From contig NZ_QJTI01000018.1 of assembly GCF_003217325.1 (NCBI RefSeq), forward strand, positions 1-64,000: a stretch of DNA of 64,000 bases, in the 5' to 3' direction. The position numbers and the translations under genes are program-made. The notes under the pieces were generated by a model. It was not told the DNA's origin and searched no databases. It saw only the letters and a program-made list of their open reading frames with translations. Of this stretch, positions 1 to 8,714 are shown in pieces (position 1 is the first letter of the stretch; every line of letters begins with the position of its first letter). The DNA comes from Rhodopseudomonas faecalis. GTDB taxonomy: Bacteria > Pseudomonadota > Alphaproteobacteria > Rhizobiales > Xanthobacteraceae.

Positions 1-327
1 ATGGTCAAGCTTAGACACAAGCCGATCTCCCGTCAGAGATCGATCATTCCTCAGCCGACGCCCTCAATGGAAGGTGGGGCCGAAACAGCGCTTACTGGTT
101 TCTGCGCGCCATCAGATCTATACCGGCAAGGTCTATCCGTTCGCGAATTATGAGCTGATGCGTGCCGGTACGTCGCCGCTGCTCGCACCGTCAGTCGCCC
201 GGCAATACATCCGCATCACATCACCATGGGAGCTTCAAAACGCTGCGTGGGCCTATTTGGCGCTGTTGCGTGGTATCAACCAGAGCGAATAGTGCCGTTT
301 AGAAGCTTTATCGCAAGCTCACAATCA
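1..327. other. Window edge without a recognisable gene
   Basis: This stretch lies downstream of the leftward polysaccharide operon. Short open frames of 50 to 72 codons occur on the plus strand (1–150 and 74–292), but none has a Shine-Dalgarno sequence or resembles a family I know. I see no convincing terminator hairpin for the operon. Confidence 0.4.
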
Positions 328-1545
328 TCAGCTATTCCCTGTTCGGCTCGCGACCTCAAACAGTTCAGCAGCGCGAGCCGCGATGGAGCTCATTTCCTCA
401 GGCGACAAAGTCGGATGCACCAGGAAAGCCAAGCTGGTTTCACCAAGCTCCCGGGCATTCGGCAAGCGTTCGGCCGGGCGGAAGCCGGTGCCTTCGAACG
501 CCTTCTCAAGGTAGACCTCAGAGCAAGTGCCCTGGAAAACCGGAAGCTTTTCCTCTGCCGCTGCGGCCAAAATACGGTCCCGTGACCATCCGCCTGCCAG
601 CTTTTCGGGGCGAACGTAGACGTAATATCGGTAGTTCGCGTGACGACAGCCCGACGCTTCGCACTCGAGCCGCGGCATCCGCAACGGCCCATTATCTTTC
701 GAAAACCGCTCGAACGCATGGGTCAGGCGATCGGCATTGGCCTGGCGCTTGGCAGACCAATCCGCCATGCGCTTCAATTGAATACGGCCGATCACAGCCT
801 GAACTTCCAGCATTCGCCAGTTGGTCCCGAACGACTCATGCAGCCAGCGGAAACCTGGCGGATGCCGACGATGATAGACGGCGTCAAAGCTCTTGCCATG
901 ATCCTTGTAGGACCACATCTTCGACCACAATTGCTTGTCGTTGGTGGTCACCATGCCGCCTTCACCGCCGGTGGTCATGATCTTGTCCTGACAGAATGAC
1001 CACGCGCCAATGTCGCCGATATTGCCGACGGACTTGCCCTTGTAGATCGCGCCATGCGCCTGAGCGCAATCCTCGATCACCGCAAGACCTCGCGCTCTGG
1101 CAAGCTCCATGATCGGGTCCATGTCGCACGGCCACCCGGCCAGGTGCACGCAGATGATTGCCTTGGTGCGCTCGCTCAGAACTTCGGTGATGGTTCGCGC
1201 TGAAATGTTGCCGGAGTCGCGTTCCACATCGGCAAACACCGGAATGGCGCCAGCGTTCACGACACAGGACACCGAGGCTAGGAAAGTACGAGAAGTGACG
1301 ATGACTTCATCACCCGGGCCGATCTGCAACGCCTTTAATGCGACATCCAGCGCCACAGTCCCGTTGCTGAGCGCGACCGCATAGTCTGAACCGACCCATG
1401 CAGCGAATTCTCGCTCAAACTGCTTCGTCTCTTCGCCCGTCCAATAATTGACCTTGTTCGACAGGATCACGTCGCGAACGGCGTCCGCCTCTTCCGCATC
1501 AAAACAAGGCCATTGAGAAAACACTGGCTTAGCCACGCGCCCCAC
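328..1545 (-). CDS. DegT/DnrJ/EryC1/StrS-family sugar aminotransferase (PglE/WbpE-like)
   Basis: A 405-residue PLP-dependent nucleotide-sugar aminotransferase that should transfer an amino group from glutamate to a keto-sugar nucleotide in the cytoplasm. The fold-type I aminotransferase covers nearly the whole length. The PLP-binding aspartate lies in IEDCAQAHGA (D159) and the Schiff-base lysine in CQDKIMTTGGEGG (K188). It starts with GTG and overlaps the upstream acetyltransferase gene by 17 bases. A second GTG at 1536 is better spaced from the GAGAAGG ribosome site and would give a protein starting MAKPVF. It is the last gene of the operon and the only sugar aminotransferase in the window. 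Two routes here need one: 4-amination after the PglF/WbpM-like dehydratase, and 3-amination after WlbA. Its place next to PglD- and PglC-like genes favours 4-amination, but this is inference. Confidence 0.88.
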   Translation of the reverse strand: MGRVAKPVFSQWPCFDAEEADAVRDVILSNKVNYWTGEETKQFEREFAAWVGSDYAVALSNGTVALDVALKALQIGPGDEVIVTSRTFLASVSCVVNAGAIPVFADVERDSGNISARTITEVLSERTKAIICVHLAGWPCDMDPIMELARARGLAVIEDCAQAHGAIYKGKSVGNIGDIGAWSFCQDKIMTTGGEGGMVTTNDKQLWSKMWSYKDHGKSFDAVYHRRHPPGFRWLHESFGTNWRMLEVQAVIGRIQLKRMADWSAKRQANADRLTHAFERFSKDNGPLRMPRLECEASGCRHANYRYYVYVRPEKLAGGWSRDRILAAAAEEKLPVFQGTCSEVYLEKAFEGTGFRPAERLPNARELGETSLAFLVHPTLSPEEMSSIAARAAELFEVASRTGNS

Positions 1546-2203
1546 CCTTCTCCATCAGACGCGCCGGATTGCCGACGACAGTTACGCCAGGCGGAACGTC
1601 TTTGGTGACCACCGCGCCCATGCCAACAACCGCCCCCTCGCCGATGCGAAGCGGTTGCCCTGGTTTGCCCTGGCGGAGTACCGCACCAGCTCCGATATAG
1701 GCTCGATCGCCGATTGCCACGTTGCCGTTACACTGCACCCCCGGCGCGAACGTCACAAAGTCGCCGATCGCGCAATCATGCTCGACGTAGCTGTAGAGGT
1801 TCGCGTGAAAATGTCGGCCGATACGGATATTCGACGTCAGCGTGACATAAGCGCAGATAATCGCTCCCTCACCAACGACCACGTCGTCATAAAGCTGAGA
1901 CGCCTCCGCACGAACGGTCCACGGATTGACGCCGTGTGCGCTGCATTTCAGCGCCAATCTTTCACGGACGCGACCGTCGGCGATAGCGATATTGGCCAAC
2001 CGCCGGCTCGCCGGTTCCGCCACGAATTGTGCAAAGGTCATCACGCGATGACCGTTCACCTCCGTCGCGCCCGCACCATCATCAATGAACACCAGTCGAT
2101 CCACTGGCACGTTCAGTGCTCGACATTGCTGGCGAGCCAGCGGCATCACCCCCCTGCCGCAACCGCTTGCTCCATAGATCGCATAGAGGTCGCTCATGAT
2201 CAC
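1529..2203 (-). CDS. NeuD/PglD-family sugar O/N-acetyltransferase
   Basis: A 224-residue acetyltransferase of the NeuD/PglB/VioB family, which acetylates an amino or hydroxyl group on a nucleotide sugar using acetyl-CoA. The N-terminal part is a small Rossmann-like nucleotide-sugar domain (AIYGASGCGRG near residue 8). From about residue 100 there are hexapeptide repeats of a left-handed beta helix, ending in the usual VVTKDVPPGVTVVGNPAR segment. It starts with GTG, its first bases overlap the stop of the phosphoglycosyl transferase gene, and AGGA sits 6 bases upstream, which decides this start over an internal ATG at 2197. The order transferase–acetyltransferase–aminotransferase mirrors pglC-pglD-pglE of bacillosamine synthesis. 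The substrate is inferred. Confidence 0.87.
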   Translation of the reverse strand: MIMSDLYAIYGASGCGRGVMPLARQQCRALNVPVDRLVFIDDGAGATEVNGHRVMTFAQFVAEPASRRLANIAIADGRVRERLALKCSAHGVNPWTVRAEASQLYDDVVVGEGAIICAYVTLTSNIRIGRHFHANLYSYVEHDCAIGDFVTFAPGVQCNGNVAIGDRAYIGAGAVLRQGKPGQPLRIGEGAVVGMGAVVTKDVPPGVTVVGNPARLMEKGGARG

Positions 2204-2823
2204 ATCGTGTCCTGGCTACCGCGAAACCTCGACATCGTCACCGACCCCTCTTGCGTGATCCCTTCTCGCTTCAGCACTTTGCCGACGGTGGCTGCCAAAA
2301 TCCTGATATCGAGCCATAGCGATTGATGATCGACATACCAGGTGTCTAGCTGCAGCCGCGATTCCCAATCGAGGGTATTGCGTCCGTTGATCTGTGCCCA
2401 TCCCGTAATCCCAGGGCGCACTTCATGTCGACGCGCTTGCTCTGGTGTATAGAGCGCCAAGTATTCAACGAGCAGCGGCCGAGGGCCGACCAAGCTCATT
2501 TCGCCACGGATCACATTAATCAATTCGGGAAGCTCGTCGAGACTGGTCGACCGCAACCACGCACCAAAGGATGTCAGGCGCTCAGAATCCGGCAACAACT
2601 GACCGTCTGGCCCCCGCGCGTCAGTCATGGTGCGGAATTTCAACATCGTGAACAAGGCGCCCCCCCGTCCAGGGCGGGATTGCCGAAACAATACCGGGCT
2701 CCCGAGCTTGATGCGCACCAAGATCGCAACAACGAGCGCGGGAAACGCAATCACTAAAGCCGCAGGGATCGCCAATATCAAATCCAGCAACCGTTTGCTC
2801 GACGAACAGCCCTTCTCTGGCAC
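2200..2823 (-). CDS. Bacterial sugar transferase (PglC/WcaJ-type phosphoglycosyl transferase)
   Basis: A 207-residue monotopic initiating transferase that moves a sugar phosphate from a UDP-sugar to undecaprenyl phosphate at the inner face of the membrane, starting the lipid-linked oligosaccharide. A single hydrophobic re-entrant segment spans about residues 12–34. The family signature follows: LKFRTM, then DELPELINV with the catalytic Asp-Glu pair, then SLVGPRPLL and RPGITGWAQINGRN. It is the short PglC-like form without the extra membrane domain of WcaJ. The GTG start directly abuts the stop of the ArnT-like gene and has GGAGAG upstream. Together with the dehydratase, aminotransferase and acetyltransferase of this operon it suggests a diacetamido-trideoxyhexose as first sugar, though substrate choice cannot be read from sequence. 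Confidence 0.9.
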   Translation of the reverse strand: MPEKGCSSSKRLLDLILAIPAALVIAFPALVVAILVRIKLGSPVLFRQSRPGRGGALFTMLKFRTMTDARGPDGQLLPDSERLTSFGAWLRSTSLDELPELINVIRGEMSLVGPRPLLVEYLALYTPEQARRHEVRPGITGWAQINGRNTLDWESRLQLDTWYVDHQSLWLDIRILAATVGKVLKREGITQEGSVTMSRFRGSQDTM

Positions 2824-5271
2824 TTATCTCTCCGCAGTCAGCCTAGTCAATGTGACCTTTTGAATTTCGATACACGCGCTTCCTGTTCCCTCGAGAGCGA
2901 TTGCAACCGAATCAGTGTCTGCGTGAGTTGTAAATCGCCCTTCAAAGTCCCGCTTTTGCTGCTTATCACTCAATTCAAACGTGGTGATTGGCGTCAATTC
3001 AGCTGGTTGCACCGCCCCGGCTGCACCATTCTTTAGTTGTTCGATTAAAACTCGGACAAAGCCCGATCCAAACAGTTTTAACTTGAGGACGTATTGGGCA
3101 GAACCATCAACCTTGATGGCACGCCCACTTTCGTCTCTCTCAACCCGTGCAACATTGATCCAGTGTCGATGAAATAGATCATACGGCAAGCCGCGACAGA
3201 GCCGGGCTCGGACGAGCGGTTGACGGTCTGAAGCGATGCTCGATAGCATCTTTCGCCCCCCGAGCGCCAATTTCGTCTCGATGGTCCAAGCTGACTTGTC
3301 CGGTGACAGATCGGCTGAAGGCCCAGCGACGAGCGCCTCAGGGCGCAACTGATAGTACTGCCCCGCGTCGTTTTCCCAGCGCAACGTTGAAACCTCTGGT
3401 GAAGCCAGCGCGCGAAACAGCACAGAATTATAGAGCGGCGGAATTGCATAGCTCGGCACGTGAATCGAGGTGACGCCGATCTCACGAAGCAGCTCTATCG
3501 ATCTTTTTAGATCCGTTTCATCGTAGAACGGGACCATCCGCGGGTCCAGATAGCTAAGCATCTTGCGCCGACTGTAGTAGAAATCCGCTGGCTTGAGCGT
3601 CAACACGCGCCCCGCATCGGTTCCGCCGTCAACCGCGGAAATCAACTCATACTCAGCAGCCTTGGCAGTCTTGAAACGCATCGGTTTGGCAAGATCACTC
3701 AATCCAAGGTTAAGCTTATGAAAGGCATAGTGGGTAAGGACCGCGACATTTACCAAGCCCATCAGCGCAATGAGCGACAGCCCCACGCTCTTCAACGACG
3801 AAAACCGTGGAATGACATTCGAAAGCTGGACCACCCCAAAAGCCGCAACGACTGACACCATTGGCAAAGTGATCAGCAGATATCGCTCATTCTTGACAAA
3901 ATGATCGATGCCGAGCGCTACCGACAGTATTGTTCCTGCGACGTAGCAGCAGATCAAGAGGATCATCAGCCATAACACGCGATCTTGCGTATCCAGCAAT
4001 CGCGCGCCCGAGCAGATCAGTCCTTGAACGGTAGCCCGAGTTTGACGACCGAGAAAAACAACAATCGAGCCAGCGACTAGCCAAAAGATCAAACCATACG
4101 TTTCGAGAGCAAACAGACCCTTCAGCACGCCATATTGAACCAGTGCCGTCGGTGAACCGAGACCGCGACCGATTGTGAAATAGTCGCTCCAATGCAGCCC
4201 GCCCAACGCAAACACCACCGGATTGTCGCTGATCGGAGCGCCAAAGAGTTCGGTATTTCGCCAATATGGCCATCCAGCGATTGCCAGCGCCACAGCAAGC
4301 GCTACCGCAGCCTCACGCGCTGTTCGAAACCACCCCTTCACTCCGTTATCGAACGCCAACGCTGCGAGAGCCAGCGGTACAAACAAGACAGCTTGGGAAT
4401 GGGTCCACAACGATGCACCAAGCAAGACGCCGAGCACCGCTCCAATACTGATCGCGTTCGAGTTGAAGCCGACAATCCCGGCAACAACGAGCGCAAAGCC
4501 GACCACAGGAAGCGCATCAATCAATGCCGAGCCTGCGCCGAGGAACAATAACGGTGTCGACATGAACAACAATGCGGCCATCAGAGCTGTGGCACGATCA
4601 ACCAACCGACCTAGCGACCAGACGACACCCGCCCCACACCAGAGGAACCACGGCGCTATCAACCTGATTGCACCCGGCACATCAGCATGCCCTTGGATCA
4701 CATCGGCCAAATACAGCAGCACGACGTACAGCGGCGGATGTGTCCACGGACCGTAGAAACCGGTAAGATTGCTCTCGGGATTCAGTACCGGATAAGCATG
4801 CAGATCTCGCGCAAAGTACAATTCGCGAGCCGCTAAGCCATATTCCAGCGCGTCGTTCTGAATGAGCGGCACCAAGAGCGTAATCGCCAACAGCGCGACA
4901 ACCGCTGCTCCCAACGCAAGGACGAGCGACCACTCTCCGAGCGACAGAGGCTGCCGATCTGTTCGATCAACCTTGAACTGACGAGGCCACACCACCCGGA
5001 CCGCAGCAGCACCAACGCCAACAGTCGTTACGAAGGCAAGCGCAACGCCAAGATGAAGCAAGTGACTAGCACCACCCGCGGCGGTCAATGCGAGGATCCC
5101 GCCGAAACCGAGCAGGAACGGGCCGAACGCGATCCCTGTTGTCAACGGAAGCCGAGCCTGTCTGGCTTCGATCGACCACGGAAGAACCGACGACAGCACC
5201 ACTCCGCAAACCGAACAGGCAGCGACAATCCCGACGAACAGCACAGCGCCAACGAGCCCAATCTCAATCAT
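2824..5271 (-). CDS. ArnT/PMT-like membrane glycosyltransferase
   Basis: An 815-residue integral membrane protein. About 13 hydrophobic segments occupy residues 1–530 and a soluble, probably periplasmic domain of about 270 residues follows. The first large loop carries NDALEY (139–144) after a hydrophobic stretch, resembling the acidic motif of the GT-C/ArnT-PMT group that uses polyprenyl-phosphate sugars as donors. It probably adds a sugar to the polysaccharide or to lipid A on the periplasmic side. The gene sits between the amidotransferase (77-base gap) and the phosphoglycosyl transferase (no gap), so it is cotranscribed. The ribosome site is weak. I recognise the fold class, not the exact acceptor. 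Confidence 0.75.
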   Translation of the reverse strand: MIEIGLVGAVLFVGIVAACSVCGVVLSSVLPWSIEARQARLPLTTGIAFGPFLLGFGGILALTAAGGASHLLHLGVALAFVTTVGVGAAAVRVVWPRQFKVDRTDRQPLSLGEWSLVLALGAAVVALLAITLLVPLIQNDALEYGLAARELYFARDLHAYPVLNPESNLTGFYGPWTHPPLYVVLLYLADVIQGHADVPGAIRLIAPWFLWCGAGVVWSLGRLVDRATALMAALLFMSTPLLFLGAGSALIDALPVVGFALVVAGIVGFNSNAISIGAVLGVLLGASLWTHSQAVLFVPLALAALAFDNGVKGWFRTAREAAVALAVALAIAGWPYWRNTELFGAPISDNPVVFALGGLHWSDYFTIGRGLGSPTALVQYGVLKGLFALETYGLIFWLVAGSIVVFLGRQTRATVQGLICSGARLLDTQDRVLWLMILLICCYVAGTILSVALGIDHFVKNERYLLITLPMVSVVAAFGVVQLSNVIPRFSSLKSVGLSLIALMGLVNVAVLTHYAFHKLNLGLSDLAKPMRFKTAKAAEYELISAVDGGTDAGRVLTLKPADFYYSRRKMLSYLDPRMVPFYDETDLKRSIELLREIGVTSIHVPSYAIPPLYNSVLFRALASPEVSTLRWENDAGQYYQLRPEALVAGPSADLSPDKSAWTIETKLALGGRKMLSSIASDRQPLVRARLCRGLPYDLFHRHWINVARVERDESGRAIKVDGSAQYVLKLKLFGSGFVRVLIEQLKNGAAGAVQPAELTPITTFELSDKQQKRDFEGRFTTHADTDSVAIALEGTGSACIEIQKVTLTRLTAER

Positions 5272-5347
5272 TTCTTGTCACTCGAACGTCCTTCCCGCCC
5301 CACTCTGGCGTCGGCCTCGCCGGACTCGCTCCGATAATGAACCCGCA

Positions 5348-7384
5348 CTACAGCGAGTTGCCGCAGTGTAGCCCCATCGTATCGAGCCGATTGATCACCT
5401 TGATGGTGTCGTTGAAATCGAGATCGATCGTCTCCAGGTACCACCTAAGACCTTCGACCCGCGGCCGGTTTTCCACCAAGACGGCCTCGAGCGCAGTTGT
5501 TCGATCGATTTGCCCTTCCCGGATTTGATTGCTGCGGAACGTATCGAACTCGGTGAAGCCACGCGCAGTCATGTAGATGTAGTTGTAGAATGGCGCGGTG
5601 CCATCACCAATTCGCCACGTACTCGGCGAGTCCGGTGCGAGTTCAAAATCATACTCGCCGATGATCGTCTTGTTGACGGTCCGCTCGTCCCAGACGATAT
5701 GATTGAACATGAAGAAGAAGTCACGGCGCGGCTCAAGATAATACGACGCGAAGGCTCTCGCGGTATCGATCAGCGATTGATTCAAGTAACCTGGATTGGC
5801 CGCAAATCGGCTCAGATAGTAGCCGGCCATCTTCACTTTGCGACCTAGCGAAAGATAGTCCAAGCGCGCCTTGTCGAAATCGGGAGGCACACCGCAGAAC
5901 CCAGATTTGAAGTCGGTGTTCTCGAGCGGATTTGCCGACCACAAATCCAACCGAATCCCAGTCTGCCGCTTCAGGTCGTTGACGATCTTGAAGAAGTGCT
6001 TGTCCCCCGCCATGAACAGCGGGACCATCCCAAGATCAGGCTTCTTCAACCAAGCCGATACGTTCTTGCGGACATTGTCCCGCTTTTCCTTGATGTCCGC
6101 CGACACCAAAACATTCGGAACACCCAGCGAGCCGCACAGCCGCGCTACATTACGACGTGCGAGATCGGTAACCATCCCCCAGTCGTAAGTGAAGGTGATT
6201 GGATTAAACCCGAACTCACGCTTGATCAGGTGTAAGCCATAGCAACTGTCGCGACCACCGCTGAACGGCACCAGCACATCGGGGGAACCATCCCGGCTCC
6301 GATAGCCTTCGAGCGACGCCAGGAATTCAGTCTTCGCGTCCTCGAGGTGACGTCCTTTGTACTTAAGCCTATAGCCATGGCAATAATTACAGACCCCACG
6401 CTCATCAAACGAAATGAACGGGAACGTTTCGGGGAGAATGCACGCGCTGCAGCGGCGCAATCTCCGCATCGCGTTATCATCGTAGCGGAGCAGCGACTCG
6501 TCGGCGGTTGCAGCGCGAATAGCAATCGGAGCCGGCACGTATCCTTTCGGCTGTTTGATTGTAGAGCGCGGCAAGCGCTCGGCGATGAAAGGCGCTTCAT
6601 TCGCCTCGAAGCCAAATTCTCGAATAGCGCAACCCGCGGCAACGTTAACAACGATTCCCGTACCGGCCTTCACCAATACGGCCGCGCCCAACTGTTCGAG
6701 TCCTTGCAACGCCTCGGTGAGAATGTACTTCTCAGAAGCGAACACCAATCCTTGGCCACCCTCGATCCGCGACACGTACAGGTCACCTGTGTTCGTCGCG
6801 AGTGTAAGCGTCGCTGTCTCAGCGTGCGTCCAGGCAATCGAAGCAGCACCCTTCAGGGCAATATAAGCATCACGGGTCGCAGCGATCGGATCCAACTGAC
6901 GATCCATGCTTGATCCGACCAGTGCCGCAAGCACCTCGGTGTCGACCTCCGCCGTTCGTTTCAGATCTGGCCGCTCAGCCCATAGACGATCGACATTCAC
7001 GACGATTCCGTTGTGAATCATCGTCACATCACCCCATGTCACGGGCTGATTGTTTTCGGAACGTTCTGCCCTGCCATTCGTCACGAGGCGAGAATGAGCA
7101 ATCGCGATGATGGGATCGGAAGTCGCCTCGTCGCGAGCACGGTAGACGGTATCGAGTGAGGCAGTGAGGACGGAACGGAAGTCAGCATCTTTCAACAACT
7201 GCGAGGCTGCCGTCGCACTCTTGAAGATCAACCCCTCACGAGTTGCAGGCAAGCCGACATGCAACCCTGCTGACTCTTTGCCGCGACTTTCCGACAGTCG
7301 ATAGAGCTTCTCCAGAAGAGCCTCGAATGACCGTCGCGGGATGCTAGCGTTGCCCGCAAGCACAATACCGAAGATGCCGCACAT
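5348..7384 (-). CDS. Class II glutaminase fused to N-acetyl sugar amidotransferase (WbpG/PseA-like)
   Basis: A 678-residue two-domain enzyme. Residues 1–260 are a class II (Ntn) glutamine amidotransferase domain starting MCGIFGIV, with Cys2 as expected nucleophile, followed by SRGKESAG, HSRLVTNG and HNGIV motifs. Residues 305–678 are an N-acetyl sugar amidotransferase: a CxxC…CxxC zinc site (C312, C315, C332, C335), the ATP-pyrophosphatase loop SGGRDS (375–380), and the GDKHFFKI segment. WbpG-type enzymes convert an acetamido group on a sugar to acetamidino using ammonia from glutamine. WbpG normally depends on separate HisH/HisF-like partners; here the ammonia source appears to be a fused glutaminase of the asparagine-synthetase type. 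It has a clear ribosome site (CAGGTGAAGG) and sits 4 bases from the flippase gene. The sugar is probably the 2,3-diacetamido uronic acid made by the wbpA-wlbA-wbpD products. Confidence 0.88.
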   Translation of the reverse strand: MCGIFGIVLAGNASIPRRSFEALLEKLYRLSESRGKESAGLHVGLPATREGLIFKSATAASQLLKDADFRSVLTASLDTVYRARDEATSDPIIAIAHSRLVTNGRAERSENNQPVTWGDVTMIHNGIVVNVDRLWAERPDLKRTAEVDTEVLAALVGSSMDRQLDPIAATRDAYIALKGAASIAWTHAETATLTLATNTGDLYVSRIEGGQGLVFASEKYILTEALQGLEQLGAAVLVKAGTGIVVNVAAGCAIREFGFEANEAPFIAERLPRSTIKQPKGYVPAPIAIRAATADESLLRYDDNAMRRLRRCSACILPETFPFISFDERGVCNYCHGYRLKYKGRHLEDAKTEFLASLEGYRSRDGSPDVLVPFSGGRDSCYGLHLIKREFGFNPITFTYDWGMVTDLARRNVARLCGSLGVPNVLVSADIKEKRDNVRKNVSAWLKKPDLGMVPLFMAGDKHFFKIVNDLKRQTGIRLDLWSANPLENTDFKSGFCGVPPDFDKARLDYLSLGRKVKMAGYYLSRFAANPGYLNQSLIDTARAFASYYLEPRRDFFFMFNHIVWDERTVNKTIIGEYDFELAPDSPSTWRIGDGTAPFYNYIYMTARGFTEFDTFRSNQIREGQIDRTTALEAVLVENRPRVEGLRWYLETIDLDFNDTIKVINRLDTMGLHCGNSL

Positions 7385-7388
7385 ACCT

Positions 7389-8714
7389 TCACCTGTTGCT
7401 CGTCGAACGAACGGAGTTGCTCAGCAGGTTCCAGCCCAGCATTCGCTGAGTGAATACACAAAGCAACAAAACGTTCGTGAGATAGCTGATCGCAGTCCCT
7501 GTTGCAGCGCCCTCAACTCCCAGCACCGGGAGCAGCAGGATCGCCACACTCGCGTTGGCGACGACCACACCGACCTGCTGCAATGCTTGAAAGCCAGGAT
7601 GTCCCGAAACCACCATCAGATTGTCAAACGGGACAAATGAACTTGCCAACACGACACCTGTCAGAAGGATCAACAGCGATGGCATCCCTTCCATGAGCCC
7701 CCTGCCCGGAAGAATGAAGCCAGCAAGCACCCAATAGGCTGCGGCGATCACGATCGCGAGCCCCAGCACGCCGGGCACAACCAACTGCCGCGTTTTCTTC
7801 ATCAGCGACTGAGCGCTTGCCCATTCCTTCTGCTTGACTGCCGCGACCAACACCGGATTGAAGTTGATGCGCACCATGGCAATCACATGATACAGCCCAT
7901 CAACGAGCATCGCCGCGAAGCTGTAGATGCCGGTGGCGCGGTCGTTCAGAAAATAGCCAATCAGCAGAACATCGACCCGCGAATTAACCTCAGCGAACAT
8001 ACCGCTCGCGAGGCCCTTCGTTCCAAACGCGAAGTGAGACTTAACCCAGCTCAACGAGATCGCGCGCGTCCCGCCCAGTCTCTTCTTCACGATCACAGCG
8101 AACGAGCCGAGGGCGGTGACAATCTCCGCTGTGATGAACGCAAAGGTCGACAGTTCAATGCTGGCTTGGGAGGCCGCTACCGAACAGACGCCGATCATTA
8201 CGACTAGATATCGCGTCGCCTGCAGAATTGAGAACGCCTTCATTTCGCGAAGGCCGTTGAGATAGGCGAGCAGAACCTTATTCAGCGGAAAAAGGAACAA
8301 TCCAAACGCAGCATAGCCAATCGCGCCGCCCGCATGACCGCTCTGGAACTGACTGCCCAGCCACGGAGCCATCCGCCACAGCGCAACCGCAGCCACACAC
8401 CCAAGCACAACGGCTAGCAGGGACGCTGTATGAAACATGATCCCGCGCGTGTCGGGATCGTCGGAATAGTACGCTGCGTATCGAAGCACCGAATAATGGA
8501 TGCCGAACGCAGCGAATTGCGACGCAACGATATAGACAGCGTATGCGAGGTTAAACACTCCGAGAGCCGCGGCGTCTCTGAAGCCAGCAACCGCTATGTT
8601 GATAACGATTCCGCTGATTGCCAGGATGACGAAGCTACCCATCGACCACATGATGTCGCGGGTCAGCTTGTTCTTCAGGATCGCGTCACGAGCCGCAGCG
8701 ACTCTCCGGATCAT
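7389..8714 (-). CDS. Oligosaccharide flippase (Wzx/MATE-like polysaccharide exporter)
   Basis: A 441-residue protein with about 12 to 14 hydrophobic helices and few charged loops, matching the polysaccharide-biosynthesis (Wzx/RfbX) family that flips undecaprenyl-pyrophosphate-linked repeat units across the inner membrane. The segment NSRVDVLLIGYFL in the middle of the protein is typical of this group. Its ATG overlaps the stop of the upstream GT2 gene by 4 bases (ATGA), so the two are translationally coupled. No Wzy polymerase or Wzz chain-length gene is recognisable in the window, so the rest of the export system must lie elsewhere or be replaced by the ArnT-like enzyme. Confidence 0.88.
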   Translation of the reverse strand: MIRRVAAARDAILKNKLTRDIMWSMGSFVILAISGIVINIAVAGFRDAAALGVFNLAYAVYIVASQFAAFGIHYSVLRYAAYYSDDPDTRGIMFHTASLLAVVLGCVAAVALWRMAPWLGSQFQSGHAGGAIGYAAFGLFLFPLNKVLLAYLNGLREMKAFSILQATRYLVVMIGVCSVAASQASIELSTFAFITAEIVTALGSFAVIVKKRLGGTRAISLSWVKSHFAFGTKGLASGMFAEVNSRVDVLLIGYFLNDRATGIYSFAAMLVDGLYHVIAMVRINFNPVLVAAVKQKEWASAQSLMKKTRQLVVPGVLGLAIVIAAAYWVLAGFILPGRGLMEGMPSLLILLTGVVLASSFVPFDNLMVVSGHPGFQALQQVGVVVANASVAILLLPVLGVEGAATGTAISYLTNVLLLCVFTQRMLGWNLLSNSVRSTSNR

